From Entomortierella parvispora (taxonomy: Eukaryota; Mortierellomycota; Mortierellomycetes; Mortierellales; Mortierellaceae), in contig OY752143.1 of the NCBI GenBank assembly GCA_963573315.1, forward strand, positions 124,001-188,000: a DNA stretch of 64,000 bases. Reading direction: 5' to 3'. Position numbers and translations under genes: made by a program. Positions 10,251-21,850 of the stretch are shown here, piece by piece. Numbering within the stretch: the first letter of the stretch is position 1; every line of letters begins with the position of its first letter. The notes beneath the pieces are model-generated. The model searched no databases. It worked only from the letters and a program-made list of their open reading frames with translations, and was not told the origin of the DNA.

Positions 10251-13200
10251 ATGAGCAATATCCCTTTTATCTCTTCCCCTCCCCAGCAGTACCCCGGCTC
10301 AGCTGCGACCATGCAGCAGCAGCAGCTCCAACAACAACAACTGATGCACCACCAAGAGCAGCTGAGGCTCCATCAGTTCCAGCAAGAGCACCGGCGCCAG
10401 CAGCAGCTTGCCGGCGGCCCCCCCTCTTCTACCCACAACAACAATGCTACTGGCACAATTCCCAGGGCACAAACGCTGCCCCTGCAACAACAGCCCTTCA
10501 ACAACAGCAATAGCAACAACTACACCGGCAACAACTCCAGTAGTACCAACAACTTTGCGCCCACGGTGCCTTCATCCCAACCCGCCGCCGCCTGGGCCAA
10601 CACTGGTGCAATTCTGCAAAGTCAACAGCCAAACCAAGTGCAGGCTCCCCTGTCACTCGCCCTCGGCCAAGACGAGTCGCTGCTCTCGATGGGCCCTCGA
10701 TGGGATTCGTACGGCCTAGACAGTTTGCCCGTGAACGTTGTCTTGTCCAACAACGGCAGGGTTTCTAGGTCCATGGACGACACTCTGCAAAGAAGCGTAC
10801 CGGTGTTCAACCACCAACCACGTCCGTCTGTGGCCATCCACCCTCACCAGTATCTTCCACAGAGTCAGACATTGCAGAACAACAGTGCCAACAATATCTT
10901 GCCTCAGCAACAACAGCAACAGCAACAACAGCATCAACAGCATCAACAGCAACAACAGCAACAGCAGCAGCAGCAGCAGCGACAGCAACAGCAACAACAG
11001 CAACAGCAGCACCTTCAGCACCAACTATACCCTCAGCACATTCAAATGCAACATCAGTCAATACCCCAGGACCTCTTTGCCAACGACTATCTGTTTGATG
11101 CTCCCTCCCCTGTGCCTACAATGTCGTCGCTCGACCTTGGCATCTCTCCTGGAAGCCAGCTGCACGCCTCACCCTCTCCTCTGCATATTCCCGAGTACTC
11201 TCAATCACCCGACATGCCCATCAAAAAGTCGCCGGTGGACAGCCAGCCAACATGGGGTAAATTATCGCCTCCGCCCTTGTACCCTCGAGAATGTATCTGA
11301 CCCGAAAACGATAGCTCTGACCTTCTTTATTCCTCATCTTCCTATAGCACCTTGGGGCGACAACATAACGCACCCTGGCACACCAGCCCACACCCACAAC
11401 AGCTTTGAAGATGAATCTAGGGTAAGTTTTTTGACAGAGGTCCCGCGGTGCTGCAAATGCAATAAGAGCATCAAGTTAACAGTCCTCTTCTCTTTTAGGA
11501 CAACATCGATCTTGGTGCTTTCAAGACTCTAAAAGTTTTCACTTCGTCCAAAAAGGACGACGATGGCGAGTTCAGAAAGGGCCAGCAGTTCTACCTAAAT
11601 GTCCAGCTGAATGATGAGGACAGAGAAAGATATCGGTACCTTCGAATCCCCTCCGAGAACATTGTCTTGCCCTGCAAGGCCGACTCTGCTGGTCGTATCA
11701 GTTTGAATGCCTCGGGCAAGAGGAGCGCAGACACCATGTGTATCCCAACGAGCGCTCAGGAGGAAGATGTGCTTTCTCTTAAACTGACAACCTACCTTGA
11801 ACCTGAGCACAGAGCTGTGGTCCCCTGTGGACGATGCAAAGATAAGACTCCCGAGATTCTGCGTTTCCATCCCGGTGTGAACGGAAAGCCGATGATTGAC
11901 GAGAACGGAATGGTGACCTTGCGCAACGGACAGATCAAGCTGATTGCGTCCGCCTGGTGCGCTAGTACATCCCATCACCGTGGACCCGGTACCAAGTTCA
12001 GCTTCGAGATTGAGCTGATGAGTATGAGTTATCAAGCAGAGCCTCTGTTGGTGTACAGAGGTAGCAGTGACCAGGTCGAGATCTATGCCAGCCATGGACG
12101 TGACAAGGGCAGTCGCACGAACATGAACCAGACTGGCAACTCTGCTACCGCAGCAGCTATCGCAATGGCCAAGGCCGCAGCAGGATCGTAAGTCCTTTTC
12201 GCTTACCTTTGCATGGTCATGTGTTTGTGTGCGGGTGGTTTGCACGTGACAGTCATTAATGCGTTATTTTCGTTCGAAAGTAGAAAATCGCAATCGCCAC
12301 CATTGCACGATAGCTCAGCAGGAGGTCCACCTTCACCTGCAAAGACTTCCAGCCCCCCTGGCTCGCCCTCTACGAACAATGCCGTCCACAGCTTCGACAC
12401 GGGCCCAGTCAAGAAGCGTCGAGAAGAACCTCCGATGACGCCGCCTCTGCACGAATCAGACTTGCCAATGATCAAGAGTCTGGAGCCCAGGAGTGGACCT
12501 ATCTGCCAGGAAAACCATGTCATTATCATTGGTGAGAATTTTGTTAGGGGCATGACGCCAATGTTTGGACGCGAGTATGGAAAGGTTATCGACATCAAGC
12601 CCTATTACATCGAGTGTACAACCCCACGGTACCCGAAGCCTGAAACAGTCCGCCTTTGGATCCACCACAACGAAGGATTCCTGCCTTCCGACAAAACATA
12701 TGACTTCACAAATGAAGCCGCGCAGATCGAGTTGGAGCAGATGTTGAAGAATATGATCCAATCTGATGGAGACTTGGGAGATGCGGGCACCTACTTTAAC
12801 ATGCTGGGGCGAATCTCTGGACTTCCATCATCCACGGATATCTCTGGCCAAAGCCAATCGAATGGCACTACAATCCTCCACAATTCTGTTCTTCTCGGTT
12901 ACCAAGCTGGAGTGGAGCTGTTGATTGAAGAGGGTATTGAGCTCGATATCGAGGACGACTCTGGTTTGACAGGTACTTATGTTCAGATTTGAAACGCTTT
13001 GCCTATGACCTGACTTGAAGACGAGCATAAGCTAATTTGTTGCTTACAATCTTGTGTTTCTCTCTGTAGCTTTGGACTACGCTATCTATACAAACAACGT
13101 TGAAATCACGACAGCTCTTCTGTACGCGGGCTCCATCGTGTCTTACGAGCGTCTCGACAAATTCTCACTTCGACCCACTCAGGCCATGGTGACTCTGCTT

Positions 13201-14721
13201 AAGAATGTTTGTGATGTTGATCTCCATGTGGATCCCAATGCGAGCCAACAAACTGAGGTTCCCGATATTGTCGATCACTCTGAAGAGGAAACCTCGCACT
13301 CCCCTATGGATGTCCTCAATGGTGGTAATAGCGGTGATAGCTATGCAGTTCCGGAAGGCCACGCTTTGATCCAGGAGACGATATTGGAGGTACCGGAGGT
13401 CGAAGAGCCAACTATGTCCGAATCACCGTTGAATACCCAGAGTGGCAACAAGGCAGGAGAAGAGCCAACATCGGTCTCCAGAGCGCCATCGTCTCCTGCG
13501 CCTTTAGTCCAGAGTAAGCCAGAAGTTAGCAAGGCCTCTCGGGCAATGTCCTTTTTCTCAATGTCCTCTCGGTCAACGGGCATGATATCTATGGCCCCAA
13601 CTATGTCGACATTGGCCCCCTCCGCCTCTTCATCCATGCAGTCGCGGAATTCCTTGATGGGTGGTCGATCTGCAAACCATCCTGGTAAGGGTGGTCAAGA
13701 AAACATCTGGCTCTCGGCCAAGAAGGGCAATCTCTCTCTTGTGCGCCATCATCTCGAAAAGGACCCCAGTCTGATCAACACCCCCTGGAAGTTTGATGGT
13801 CGGTCTGTCCTTAGCAGTGCATGTTCATCTGCGCAGCCTCATGAGCTGGTCGAGTACCTTGTTCAGCGAGGTGCGCTTCTCAACAGCGTGGACTCTTTTT
13901 ACAAGAGAACAGCCCTGCACACACTGTGCGAAGAAGGAGGAATCTCGCAGGACGACTGGCGTATTGTGATCTCTGCGGCCGACCAAGAGGCGAATGAAAG
14001 AGACGTGCTGGCAGCGATGCGTTTCCTGCTGGATAATGGCGCTGCTGTTGATGCCAAGAACGCCTGGAAGGAAACGCCTTTGATGAAGCTTTTGGCCGGT
14101 CGCGACTGCCCTCTTATGGTGCAAGAGTTGTATAGTCGAGGCGCAGACTCGAGATTGAAGAGCTCCAAGGACGTGTACCCCCACGGCACAGCGCTCAGCT
14201 ACGCAGCCTTCTTTGGAAGGATCAAGTCCCTCAAATGGATGATCGAGAACGATTTGCTGCTGAACGATGAAGCCTCAATCAAAGACGCCATCAAGTGGGC
14301 GAAGCTGTTCAAGGGCGAGACGGCCGCTCTCGCTGGATCTACAGGTCCCGTGGTCCAGAGTGTGAGCAATGTCCGAAAACGCGAAGAACGCAAGGTTGAA
14401 GCGATTCGACTACTGGAGAGCTGGTTGGGTGAGAATGGACACGCCAAACGGAAAGCTCTAGCCAAGGACGTTACAGTCGAGCAGGCGGACGGATGGTGGA
14501 ACAGAATGAGCGGTATTATTATGGAAAGCAAACCCGGCGAGCAGAGCTCATCCTCGTCTGCCTTGGACTCTGCTACGATCCACAAGATGCCCGAGGAGCT
14601 TCGACCGCTCTGGAGAGACATTCATGCGCTATCTGAAAGTTTGGCGTCCAGCTCGGACCTGGTCTCGAGCCCTGGAAAGAACAAATGGAATCCCCTCACA
14701 ATTCTCCGCAAAGGAACGTAG
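10251..14721 (+). CDS. IPT/TIG-domain and ankyrin-repeat transcription factor (SPT23/MGA2-like, no membrane anchor)
   Basis: Likely DNA-binding regulator. Exons are 10251-11256, 11348-11421, 11499-12187, 12281-12972 and 13070-14721 (1,370 aa). The N-terminal 350 residues are Gln/Ser/Asn-rich with a poly-Gln block at about 218-255. Residues 360-590 form a conserved-looking beta-rich region (KVFTSSKKDDDGEF, VPCGRCKDKTPEIL). An IPT/TIG immunoglobulin-like domain follows at about 650-740 (IKSLEPRSGPICQENHVII), then ankyrin repeats at about 785-850 and again at about 1030-1220. Yeast Spt23/Mga2 have the same IPT-ankyrin order but end in an ER transmembrane helix. Here the C-terminus is hydrophilic with no such helix, so processing from the ER is unlikely. 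The exon 4 acceptor is AAGTAG (tandem NAGNAG), so one residue may be optional. CAMTA is excluded because no CG-1 domain is seen. Confidence 0.82.
10905..11009 (+). repeat. Poly-glutamine CAG/CAA tract in coding sequence
   Basis: About 35 consecutive codons are nearly all CAG or CAA, broken by two or three CAT and one CGA, within exon 1 of the IPT/ankyrin factor. The mixed CAG/CAA use suggests selection for Gln rather than pure slippage. Confidence 0.9.
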
Positions 14722-15231
14722 TCGTTTGAATCGACCGACCTAGCCTGTATATTTTTTCTTCCCACACTCTTTTTTATTAAAATTTTGTTGTATTAATACT
14801 AGTAAAAATCTGAAAACCCTCGTGGATGACATGTCTCGGGAGATTTGTGTCGATAGAAGAGACAAGACAGGGGCAACGGGTGCAAAGATGGGACGGAATC
14901 AGTCGAAGGGACGAGGCCCTGTCAACAGGATTAAAAAATCTGGGACCAAAGAGACAGTTCTTGACACGCGTTGTTCGTCCGAGAGCACCGACTCAATAAG
15001 GGAAAAACGTTTTTTTTTTGCAACATCTCCGACCTTTTTGTATGGTTTGTTATTTATTTTTTTTGCCCTTGCTTTTCCCTTTTTCTTTCTTTCCTTTGCC
15101 ATTTCCCTTTCCTCCACACTTTCACCCACGTCGTCATATATCGCTTTTCATCTCCCTTTTGTTTTCCTTGACTTGTCACCACTCTTGCCCAAGAACCCAA
15201 AAGCCAATTAACATTATACACAGGAAAGGCA
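14722..15231 (+). other. Intergenic region before the MCP1-like gene
   Basis: Contains the 3' UTR of the IPT/ankyrin gene (A/T-rich, TTTATTAAAA near 14775) and then a pyrimidine-rich leader (about 15010-15180). I see no gene in it. Confidence 0.6.
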
Positions 15232-16743
15232 ATGACTACAGTCTCTCCTAACGGCGCCAGAGTCCCTGGCGTCGAGCCCTTCAACGTGTGGAGCAAAGAG
15301 GAGGCAAAGTCATCTTCTTCGCGGTCCGCTCATGATTTATCAGAGTTGGATATGGAGGAGTTGATCAAGATTGATGAGTCCTCAGCGGTCGTTTCCTCGG
15401 AGGACGGAGGATCTCCGACCAAATTCAGTGCTCAAACCATCAGGCCCAAGAAGGGCCGACAATTGCTCTCGTCCATGGTCACGAATACAGCAGCAACAAC
15501 GACCACGAACGCTCAGTCATCGTCGTCATCGTCGTCGTCTTTATCATCTGCAGGTGCGAATGCCTCAATCTCTGGAACTGGTTCCTTGCATACATCTTTT
15601 GGTTCCACAACAACAACCCAAAAAACAACGACTACGACTGAGGAGAAAGACGGTGAAATGATCTCTTCGACGAAAACAGAGACAACCTCGACCACAAGTT
15701 TCAGCGGAGGTGTCCGAGGCGGATTCCCTTCTGTGGGCTTGTACCAAGGCCTGGGTCGACTTCAGTCCATCTCTGCGCTGGGATTTGCAACCTTTGGGTT
15801 CATTCACCTCATCCCGCCGGTCCTCGGAGCGTTCGGAGGCATTGACTTGGCCAACAAGGCCCTGATCTTGGGACGCGTGTATTATCAGGTAAAACCCAAA
15901 CTGAATTTTTCTGTTGGGGAGCTACTGAGGAACTCTTGACCCTCATGTCTGTGTTGCTTTGTTGATGTTGTTCGCAAAAGACAGAAGAGACAAAGAGAGA
16001 CAGACAGAGAGAGAGAGAGGGAGCTCTTTGTCTTTATTTTGATCAAACGCTCAGCAGAATACTAAAGTGCGGCGCGACTTTATGTCTTTTTCTCTGCTCT
16101 TCCTAAGACCTATGGCCTGGAGCAGGTGCTCGTGTTTGGATCGTTCGGTGTACATCTTGTTACAGGATTCTGCCGGGCCCTGATCCGAGTTACCTGGAAA
16201 GCCAAGGCCTACTTTGCTGCTCGCAAGCAAGGAGATTCTTTAAGTCAACACAAAGGTCCACAATCCCTCGAGTCCGAATTTTCAACCTCTACCTCCGCAG
16301 TGACCAGCTCCCGCGGCAGTGGAACTGCTTCTACCCCTGGAGCGTTCCCTTGGCATCGCCTGGTCGGTTGGTTGTTGACCCCGTTGGTTATTGGACACAT
16401 GAACGCAGTGCGTTTCAAACCCCTGGATGCCTTTGGAGATTCGTCCATGGTTGATTATTCACTGATTACATTTATTCATCGGATGGGCCATCGTCCGCCC
16501 TATATTCTCTTGGTTGGATTCATGGTGTATCATATGGTAGGAGGAGGCATCGCGGCGTACAATGGGTCGCTGCCCAAGGGAAGCAAGAGACGGGTATCGA
16601 TTCAGGACATGATCAGATCTAGAACAGCGCGTGCGGTCGTTGCAGGAGTTGTGACGACGGTGACGATGGCGGGCGTGTACCGCATCTTGACGGCCGAAGG
16701 GACTATCCCGATGGCCAGATTATATTCAACCTTGGGATTTTGA
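15232..16743 (+). CDS. MCP1: MCP1-like mitochondrial membrane protein
   Basis: Two exons, 15232-15888 and 16108-16743 (430 aa), with a 219-nt phase-0 intron. The N-terminal 150 residues are Ser/Thr-rich and probably disordered. Multi-spanning membrane segments follow: LQSISALGFATFGFIHL (about residue 177), LVFGSFGVHLVTGFC, LVGWLLTPLVIGHMNAV, PPYILLVGFMVYHMVGG, and a last helix near 395-412. The pairing of LQxISxxGF with later His-containing helices (GHMNAV, YHMVGG) matches the Mcp1 (DUF1691) family. In yeast, Mcp1 recruits the lipid-transfer protein Vps13 to mitochondria. Assignment rests on helix layout and family motifs, so other DUF1691 paralogues are possible. An AATAAA sits about 50 bp after the stop. 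Confidence 0.78.
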
Positions 16744-17016
16744 AAAAAAAGAAAGAAACATGGCATGACAATAGACCGTATAGCATGTGTCAATAAAACT
16801 TCCTCCTCCCTTGAAGCGGAGAAGGGTGCTGTCTTCAATTGAACCAAACGTGGGGGTGTTGGATCTGCGGATCAAAGCCGACTGAGGTCGAATTTGTTGT
16901 GTCCCTCCTCCCAAAATTTTCAATTGATCCCTCATTATTTCTTTGTCTGCATTTCATTTTCCTTGCTCTTCATTCATCCGTTGTAACAATCCCTCCTCAC
17001 TTTCATTCATACCACC

Positions 17017-18376
17017 ATGGCCGAGTACAAAGGTACTTTTACTCTGCCCTCGCCATCAAGCAAACCCTGAATAGCATTGGGTCCATGTCTTTTCTCAAAA
17101 ACACCTCGCTTCTGCAAACTGATCAATGACTGCTGTGCCTCCCTCCTTCTCAACCCTAGGCTCCTCACAAGAGGGTGCCCGTCACCAAAAACTGGAGAAG
17201 CAGCGTGAAAAGATGATGAGCGACTTTGAGCAGCAAAGGATCCAGATCGCCAAAGACCACGAGGTCAAATCCTCTGCGGATAAGTTTGTCTCTCAACACG
17301 ACAATGTCGAGGAGGCCCTCAAGAAATCCACAGTCGGTCTTGTGCACTTGAAGGATTTCCGTAAAGTTCGTCTGGAACTGGAAGAGCAAAAGAAGCGAGA
17401 GGCTGCCAAGACAAATGAAATGTGAGTAAAGAAATGGACATGACTCTCCCGCCTGTGCTAATGGAAACCATACGTCTACCTCCGTACTTACAACCTGTCT
17501 GTTATCTTTTTTCCGCTCATAGTCAAGAGAAAGTAGTCAAGAAAAAAGCGAAAAAGACAATCTCGAAACTATCCTTTTCACATGATGACGAAGAACAGGA
17601 TGATCAGCCTTCAGAAGCAGCACTCGGGAAACGTCCTGAAAGGAACTCAGAGGAAGGTCAGGATGGCGATAATGATAAAGCGCCAACTCCATTATCCAAA
17701 AAGTCCAAATTTGGCAAGGATCCTAATATCGACACCAGCTTCTTGCCCGACCGAGAACGTGAGGAAGAAGAGCGGAGGGTACGAGAGGAGCTCAGACAAG
17801 AATGGCTCAGGAAGCAAGAGGAAATCAAGAAGGAGACGATTCAGATCACATACTCTTACTGGGATGGATCAGGTCATCGTAAGGAAGTTGAGGTAAGAAT
17901 CCAGGTCCTGATGGAGATTGACTAGTTCTTCATCCCGTTCTGCTCTCTTGATACATAGCTTTCAGTGCACTGACATCTTCCATTTGCTGAATTTTACGCT
18001 ATAGTGCAAGAAGGGAGATACAATCGCACAGTTTCTGGAAAAGTGCAGGCAACAGTTTCAGCAGCTGCGTGGTGTCAGTATTGACAACATGATGTACGTG
18101 AAGGAGGATCTGATCATCCCTCACCATTACACGTTCTACGACTTTATTATCAACAAGGCTCGTGGAAAGTCGGGACCACTCTTTAGTTTTGATGTGCACG
18201 AGGATATCCGTCTGACCAACGATGCCAATGTGGAAAAGGACGAATCTCACGCAGGAAAGGTGGTGGAGAGGTCGTATTACGAGCGCAACAAGCACATTTT
18301 TCCATTGTCTCGATTCGAGATCTATGATCCCGAGAAGACTTATGGAAAGTACTCTATTAAGGGCAAGAGCAACTAG
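17017..18376 (+). CDS. XAP5: FAM50/XAP5 family nuclear protein
   Basis: Spliceosome-associated nuclear protein; the human paralogues are FAM50A/B and the plant one is XCT. Exons are 17017-17032 (only 16 nt), 17160-17421, 17523-17892 and 18005-18376 (339 aa). The short first exon encodes MAEYK, matching the family start. A basic, coiled-coil-rich half with [14 protein letters not shown] is followed by an acidic/basic linker. The highly conserved C-terminal XAP5 domain then begins at [16 protein letters not shown], with [30 protein letters not shown] and [12 protein letters not shown]. Length is typical (339 aa in human FAM50A). The first-exon splice (AAAG|GTACTT) is supported by phase and by the conserved N-terminal residues. 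Confidence 0.95.
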
Positions 18377-18567
18377 ATCTATGGAAGGACGAGCATTTGC
18401 AAATAAACAGACTTTCCAGTGCACTTTCTGCAATATTGATCCGTGACATCGCAATAAGCTCTTTTTGGTGGCCGAAAAATAAAAAACGTCGCTTCTTTCA
18501 TTTCCTCCTCCCTTCCCTCTTTCCTTCCCTTTTATCCACATCCTCCCACTCCTCAGGGTCGTCAACA

Positions 18568-20164
18568 ATGTATCCTCATCAGCTTCATAGCGCTCCCTAT
18601 CCACAGCGGCCGTCCTCGATCCCAGTGCGTCAAGCAGGAGCCACGTCCTTCAATCGGATCAGCTTTGACGAACACAAACAGACGCAAACTGTCATTGACG
18701 GCTATTTCGAACCTTCCTCGTCAAAGTCGAGTGCATCACTGCCTCCTATAATCCCCGCTTTGCAGCAAAAAACTGATACTTCCTCAGTCCAGGTAACAAA
18801 TGCAAGAGTAAATGATATGGGCATCACTTCCACAGAGAACCTTTGTATAACTCGGGTACTTACGATAATTAGAGTGAGTATTTTCAAAACGACGTCAATA
18901 TGGAGACCGAGTCCTCGTTTGCGTTGCCTGTTGTCCCTCAAAGTGGTACCGGCGATTCTTCCTGGAATTCGATGAACATGACTGTGGACGAGCCCCATAA
19001 CGTCCCAGTGCTTCTACAGAATCAGCATGTACCGAATTCCTTTTTTGCAAATTCCCATCCTCGTTGGACGTTGCCGCCCTCCACAGTGAAGGCTCCGCAG
19101 AGAGACACAGATCATCAAGAGCAACCAACTCAAATGTGGGGACAAGCTCTTCAACAGAAACAGGCCAGAAAGAAACTTCACCCTGCTGTGGGCTACCATC
19201 ACCCATACGCCCAAAAGGCTCCTTGCGCTTCGGCAGCTGCGGACCAAACTTCCTCTTTGCCGCTATCAAGTAAGAATGAAAAAATTAACATCGCACCAAT
19301 GATATCTGATATTGTCGTTGCTTTCACAGTGGAATCATAGCCGACCAACCAATTCTCATGAATTTATTGTCCCTCCTTGGCTACAAAAGAACAACAGCAG
19401 GGAGTTATTGCCACCAAAAAATCGAATGCAGTTCGCGGCATCGTGCACAGCAAAGATTCCAAGCCAAAGGGTACGAAAGATAACGACGATCCAACTTTGA
19501 TTCATCCTGGTGGAATCCGTATGAAAACGATCCAGTTTATTGGTTCGATTCAACAGTTCTTGAGTGGTTCTGATATCACTCCTATCGGGGTCGGCAAGGC
19601 AGCCCTTGTTGAAGTGATTGGTAAGGATTATAGCAGAATGGATGTCAGCTTGTATTTGAAGAGCCTCATGCTAACAACTGGCTTTTTAATAATGTGTCAG
19701 GTACGTTGATTACTGATCCGTTCCGCTCTGACTATTGCTGGACCTACTCCTTGCGAGATCCAACACAGCAAGATTTTGCAAACAGTTTCCCAAAAGTCAG
19801 CGAATTGTTTTTTCAGTCTCGACTCGTCCTGACAGACAGCAGTGAGACGAGGCTCCGGTGTCATTACTACGACATTGACAAGGCGTTGGATTTGGATCTG
19901 ATGGATCCGGGCCAAATCATTCGTGCGGTTGGTGTCGTCAACTCTCGACCTTTGGACAGCTCCGGAAGTCAGTCCTTGCAACTCGTGACTATTCGAAGGT
20001 AATTGCAATATGGAGATAGGGGTGGACAACATACGTCATTTGAACCTAACAATCATATCTATATCATATACTCTTTGAACTGGTGGTTGTCTAGGGCCAC
20101 TGAGGCGGAGGCGCGATTTACCGTACTCGGGAAGCCCAGAACTATCCATCGTGGCGTCAACTGA
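18568..20164 (+). CDS. Unrecognised protein with a PCNA-interacting (PIP) box, possible OB fold
   Basis: Five exons: 18568-18792, 18873-19269, 19390-19620, 19701-19998 and 20095-20164 (406 aa). The exon 3 acceptor (CAAAAG) is the least certain; earlier AG sites give stops in the required frame. Residues 40-47 read QTVIDGYF, a perfect match to the PIP-box consensus Q-x-x-(I/L/M/V)-x-x-(F/Y)-(F/Y) used to bind the replication clamp PCNA. Residues up to about 220 are otherwise low-complexity. The C-terminal half (IQFIGSIQQFL, ALVEVIGTLITDPF, IIRAVGVVNSRPL, LQLVTIRR) alternates hydrophobic strands as in an OB fold, but I cannot name a family. A role in DNA replication or repair is inferred only from the PIP box. 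An AATAAA lies near 20256. Confidence 0.68.
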
Positions 20165-20879
20165 TTCGAGTGACATGAATGATAAAGGTGATAACCAACT
20201 TTAGGAGTTTGCTTCGATGCTGCTACCGACCTTCAGTGAGCTTTATTCTCGTGCCAATAAATACCAGATTAGATTCCTTTTGAAAACTGGCTTGAGCTGA
20301 GCAACTTGACTAATTGTTCAGCTTGACCGCTGAACAGATTGACCACTCTTTACAATGTTCTTTTGTACAACTCTTCTTGAACAGCAGTTGTCGCCGGTTT
20401 ATGCAGCACCGAAAAGGTCCATTCTTCTCGTCGTTGTCTTTTGTTGCCGCTCGTTGAGGGGTGCATCCAACTGTGCACGTTACCATTACTGTTAAGGGGC
20501 CTATATGCCCATGGTATAAGTATGTCCGTCTTCCGTCACTGTTGACAATCACCTCTCTTTCGCTTTGTCTTCCCTCTCGATGATAGCCTAGATGGTAAGT
20601 GACATCCCTGAACAATCCATCGACATTTCCACATCCATCTCACCCTTTTGTTGTTGCTTTTCTCTTCTCCTATACTCTTCTTTCCCCTTCCGTCTTCTCT
20701 GTCTCTTTCGCGTTCTGATGCTGTAATGGCCACTCGTCATTTCAACATTTCCTTGCACGCGACATTTATGCTGCGCCATCGTCCTCATGATGACTGATTT
20801 CTCTGTTTTTTTCTTTGACCCTTACTTAGAAAGAGTGATTGTCTTGGTCCTGGCCTCGGTTCCGCTGAATGTGACATGC

Positions 20880-21248
20880 ATGGCGCGTCTGCGGCGGTTC
20901 ATTTGGTAAGTTGCAGCTCCGTCTTGTGTGCTGTGTCACCTTGCATGTGAAATACAAACTGTTTCTCATATCCTTTGTCCTTTTCTTCTTGAGCGCTCTT
21001 TAGGCCTTCCCGCATCGACCTCTACCGACCGCCGGCCCTCGTTGACGTTGTGTCGCTCATATCATGGACAGGTAAGTTTAAGGTGGGTCCTGTCTCTGCT
21101 CTTCCCTCCTATCCCTCTCTTTCTCCTCTTCATCGAAGGGTGAAGAGGTTTCTCGCATTTCTTTTCCTGGCAACAGGAACAGGAGCGTGAACTGCAACTT
21201 GTGGCCCAACTACTGTTTTCTGGCAACAGAATCCGGAAGGTGGACTGA
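20880..21248 (+). other. Candidate spliced small ORF or non-coding transcript
   Basis: Weak candidate. Upstream exon ends at 20594 (GATG|GTAAGT); then come exons 20830-20905 (TTAG acceptor, GTAAGT donor), 21004-21071 (CTTTAG acceptor, GTAAGT donor) and perhaps 21148-21248. From the ATG at 20880 a frame stays open across these joins for 64 codons, ending in a Gln/Glu/Leu-rich helix and TGA. The last acceptor (GAAGAG) is poor, and no upstream ATG is in frame. It could equally be a spliced non-coding RNA. Confidence 0.25.
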
Positions 21249-21736
21249 GGGGCTTGCGAGCCGTGCCGTCATTCTCCGGCAGAGGTAAACAAAGCATGGC
21301 GAACCCTTTATCCCATTATAGTCCGCAAGTTCATTCAACATGACTGTGGCTATGAATTTTCCCCGTCAACACCTTTGCCCAGCAGGTAAATGGCATCGTG
21401 TCGGGGGCCCCGTTTTTGGTAGTCTTCTCCAACGGATCCTGTTTGTGGCTGTCATTCATGCTGATGTTCGGGGGCCTGCCCCAGGGCGTTAATAACAAGC
21501 AGATGAGAGGACCAAAGGCGAATCCTTCAACACGGAACTACCCTTTGGTCTTCGATGTCGTGTCCACTACTATGGTTGAGGGACTTCTTTATTGAGGACC
21601 TTCCTGTTTACTGTACACAAGGGCCAGGGTAACATATCTCCCTGGCCGAGCCCAGGTATCGTTCCCCGGCAGAGGGGCGCGGTACTTGGAGCATTCCCAT
21701 TTTAACCTGTTCGCCATCTATCATGACCGAAGGTTA

Positions 21737-21850
21737 ACACCCGTATAGTGCAGCAGCCCTTAGCCGGCAACGGAAATCGAAGCGTCGCACTGATACACCC
21801 GTATATTAGCAGCCCTTTCCTGGCAGTGGATTACCGTGCCAGGGATCGAA
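21737..21850. repeat. Diverged tandem duplication, unit about 58 bp
   Basis: ACACCCGTATA occurs at 21737 and 21795. Each copy is followed in the same order by AGCAGCCCTT, CYGGCA-nn-GGA and ATCGAAGCG, with small indels between blocks. It is an old two-copy tandem duplication in otherwise unassigned DNA. Confidence 0.6.

Noticed and set aside
9497-10513. 338-codon frame overlapping the start of the IPT/ankyrin gene
   Set aside because: Its residues come from CTT and other simple repeats, it shifts into the known gene in a different frame, and it has no domain.
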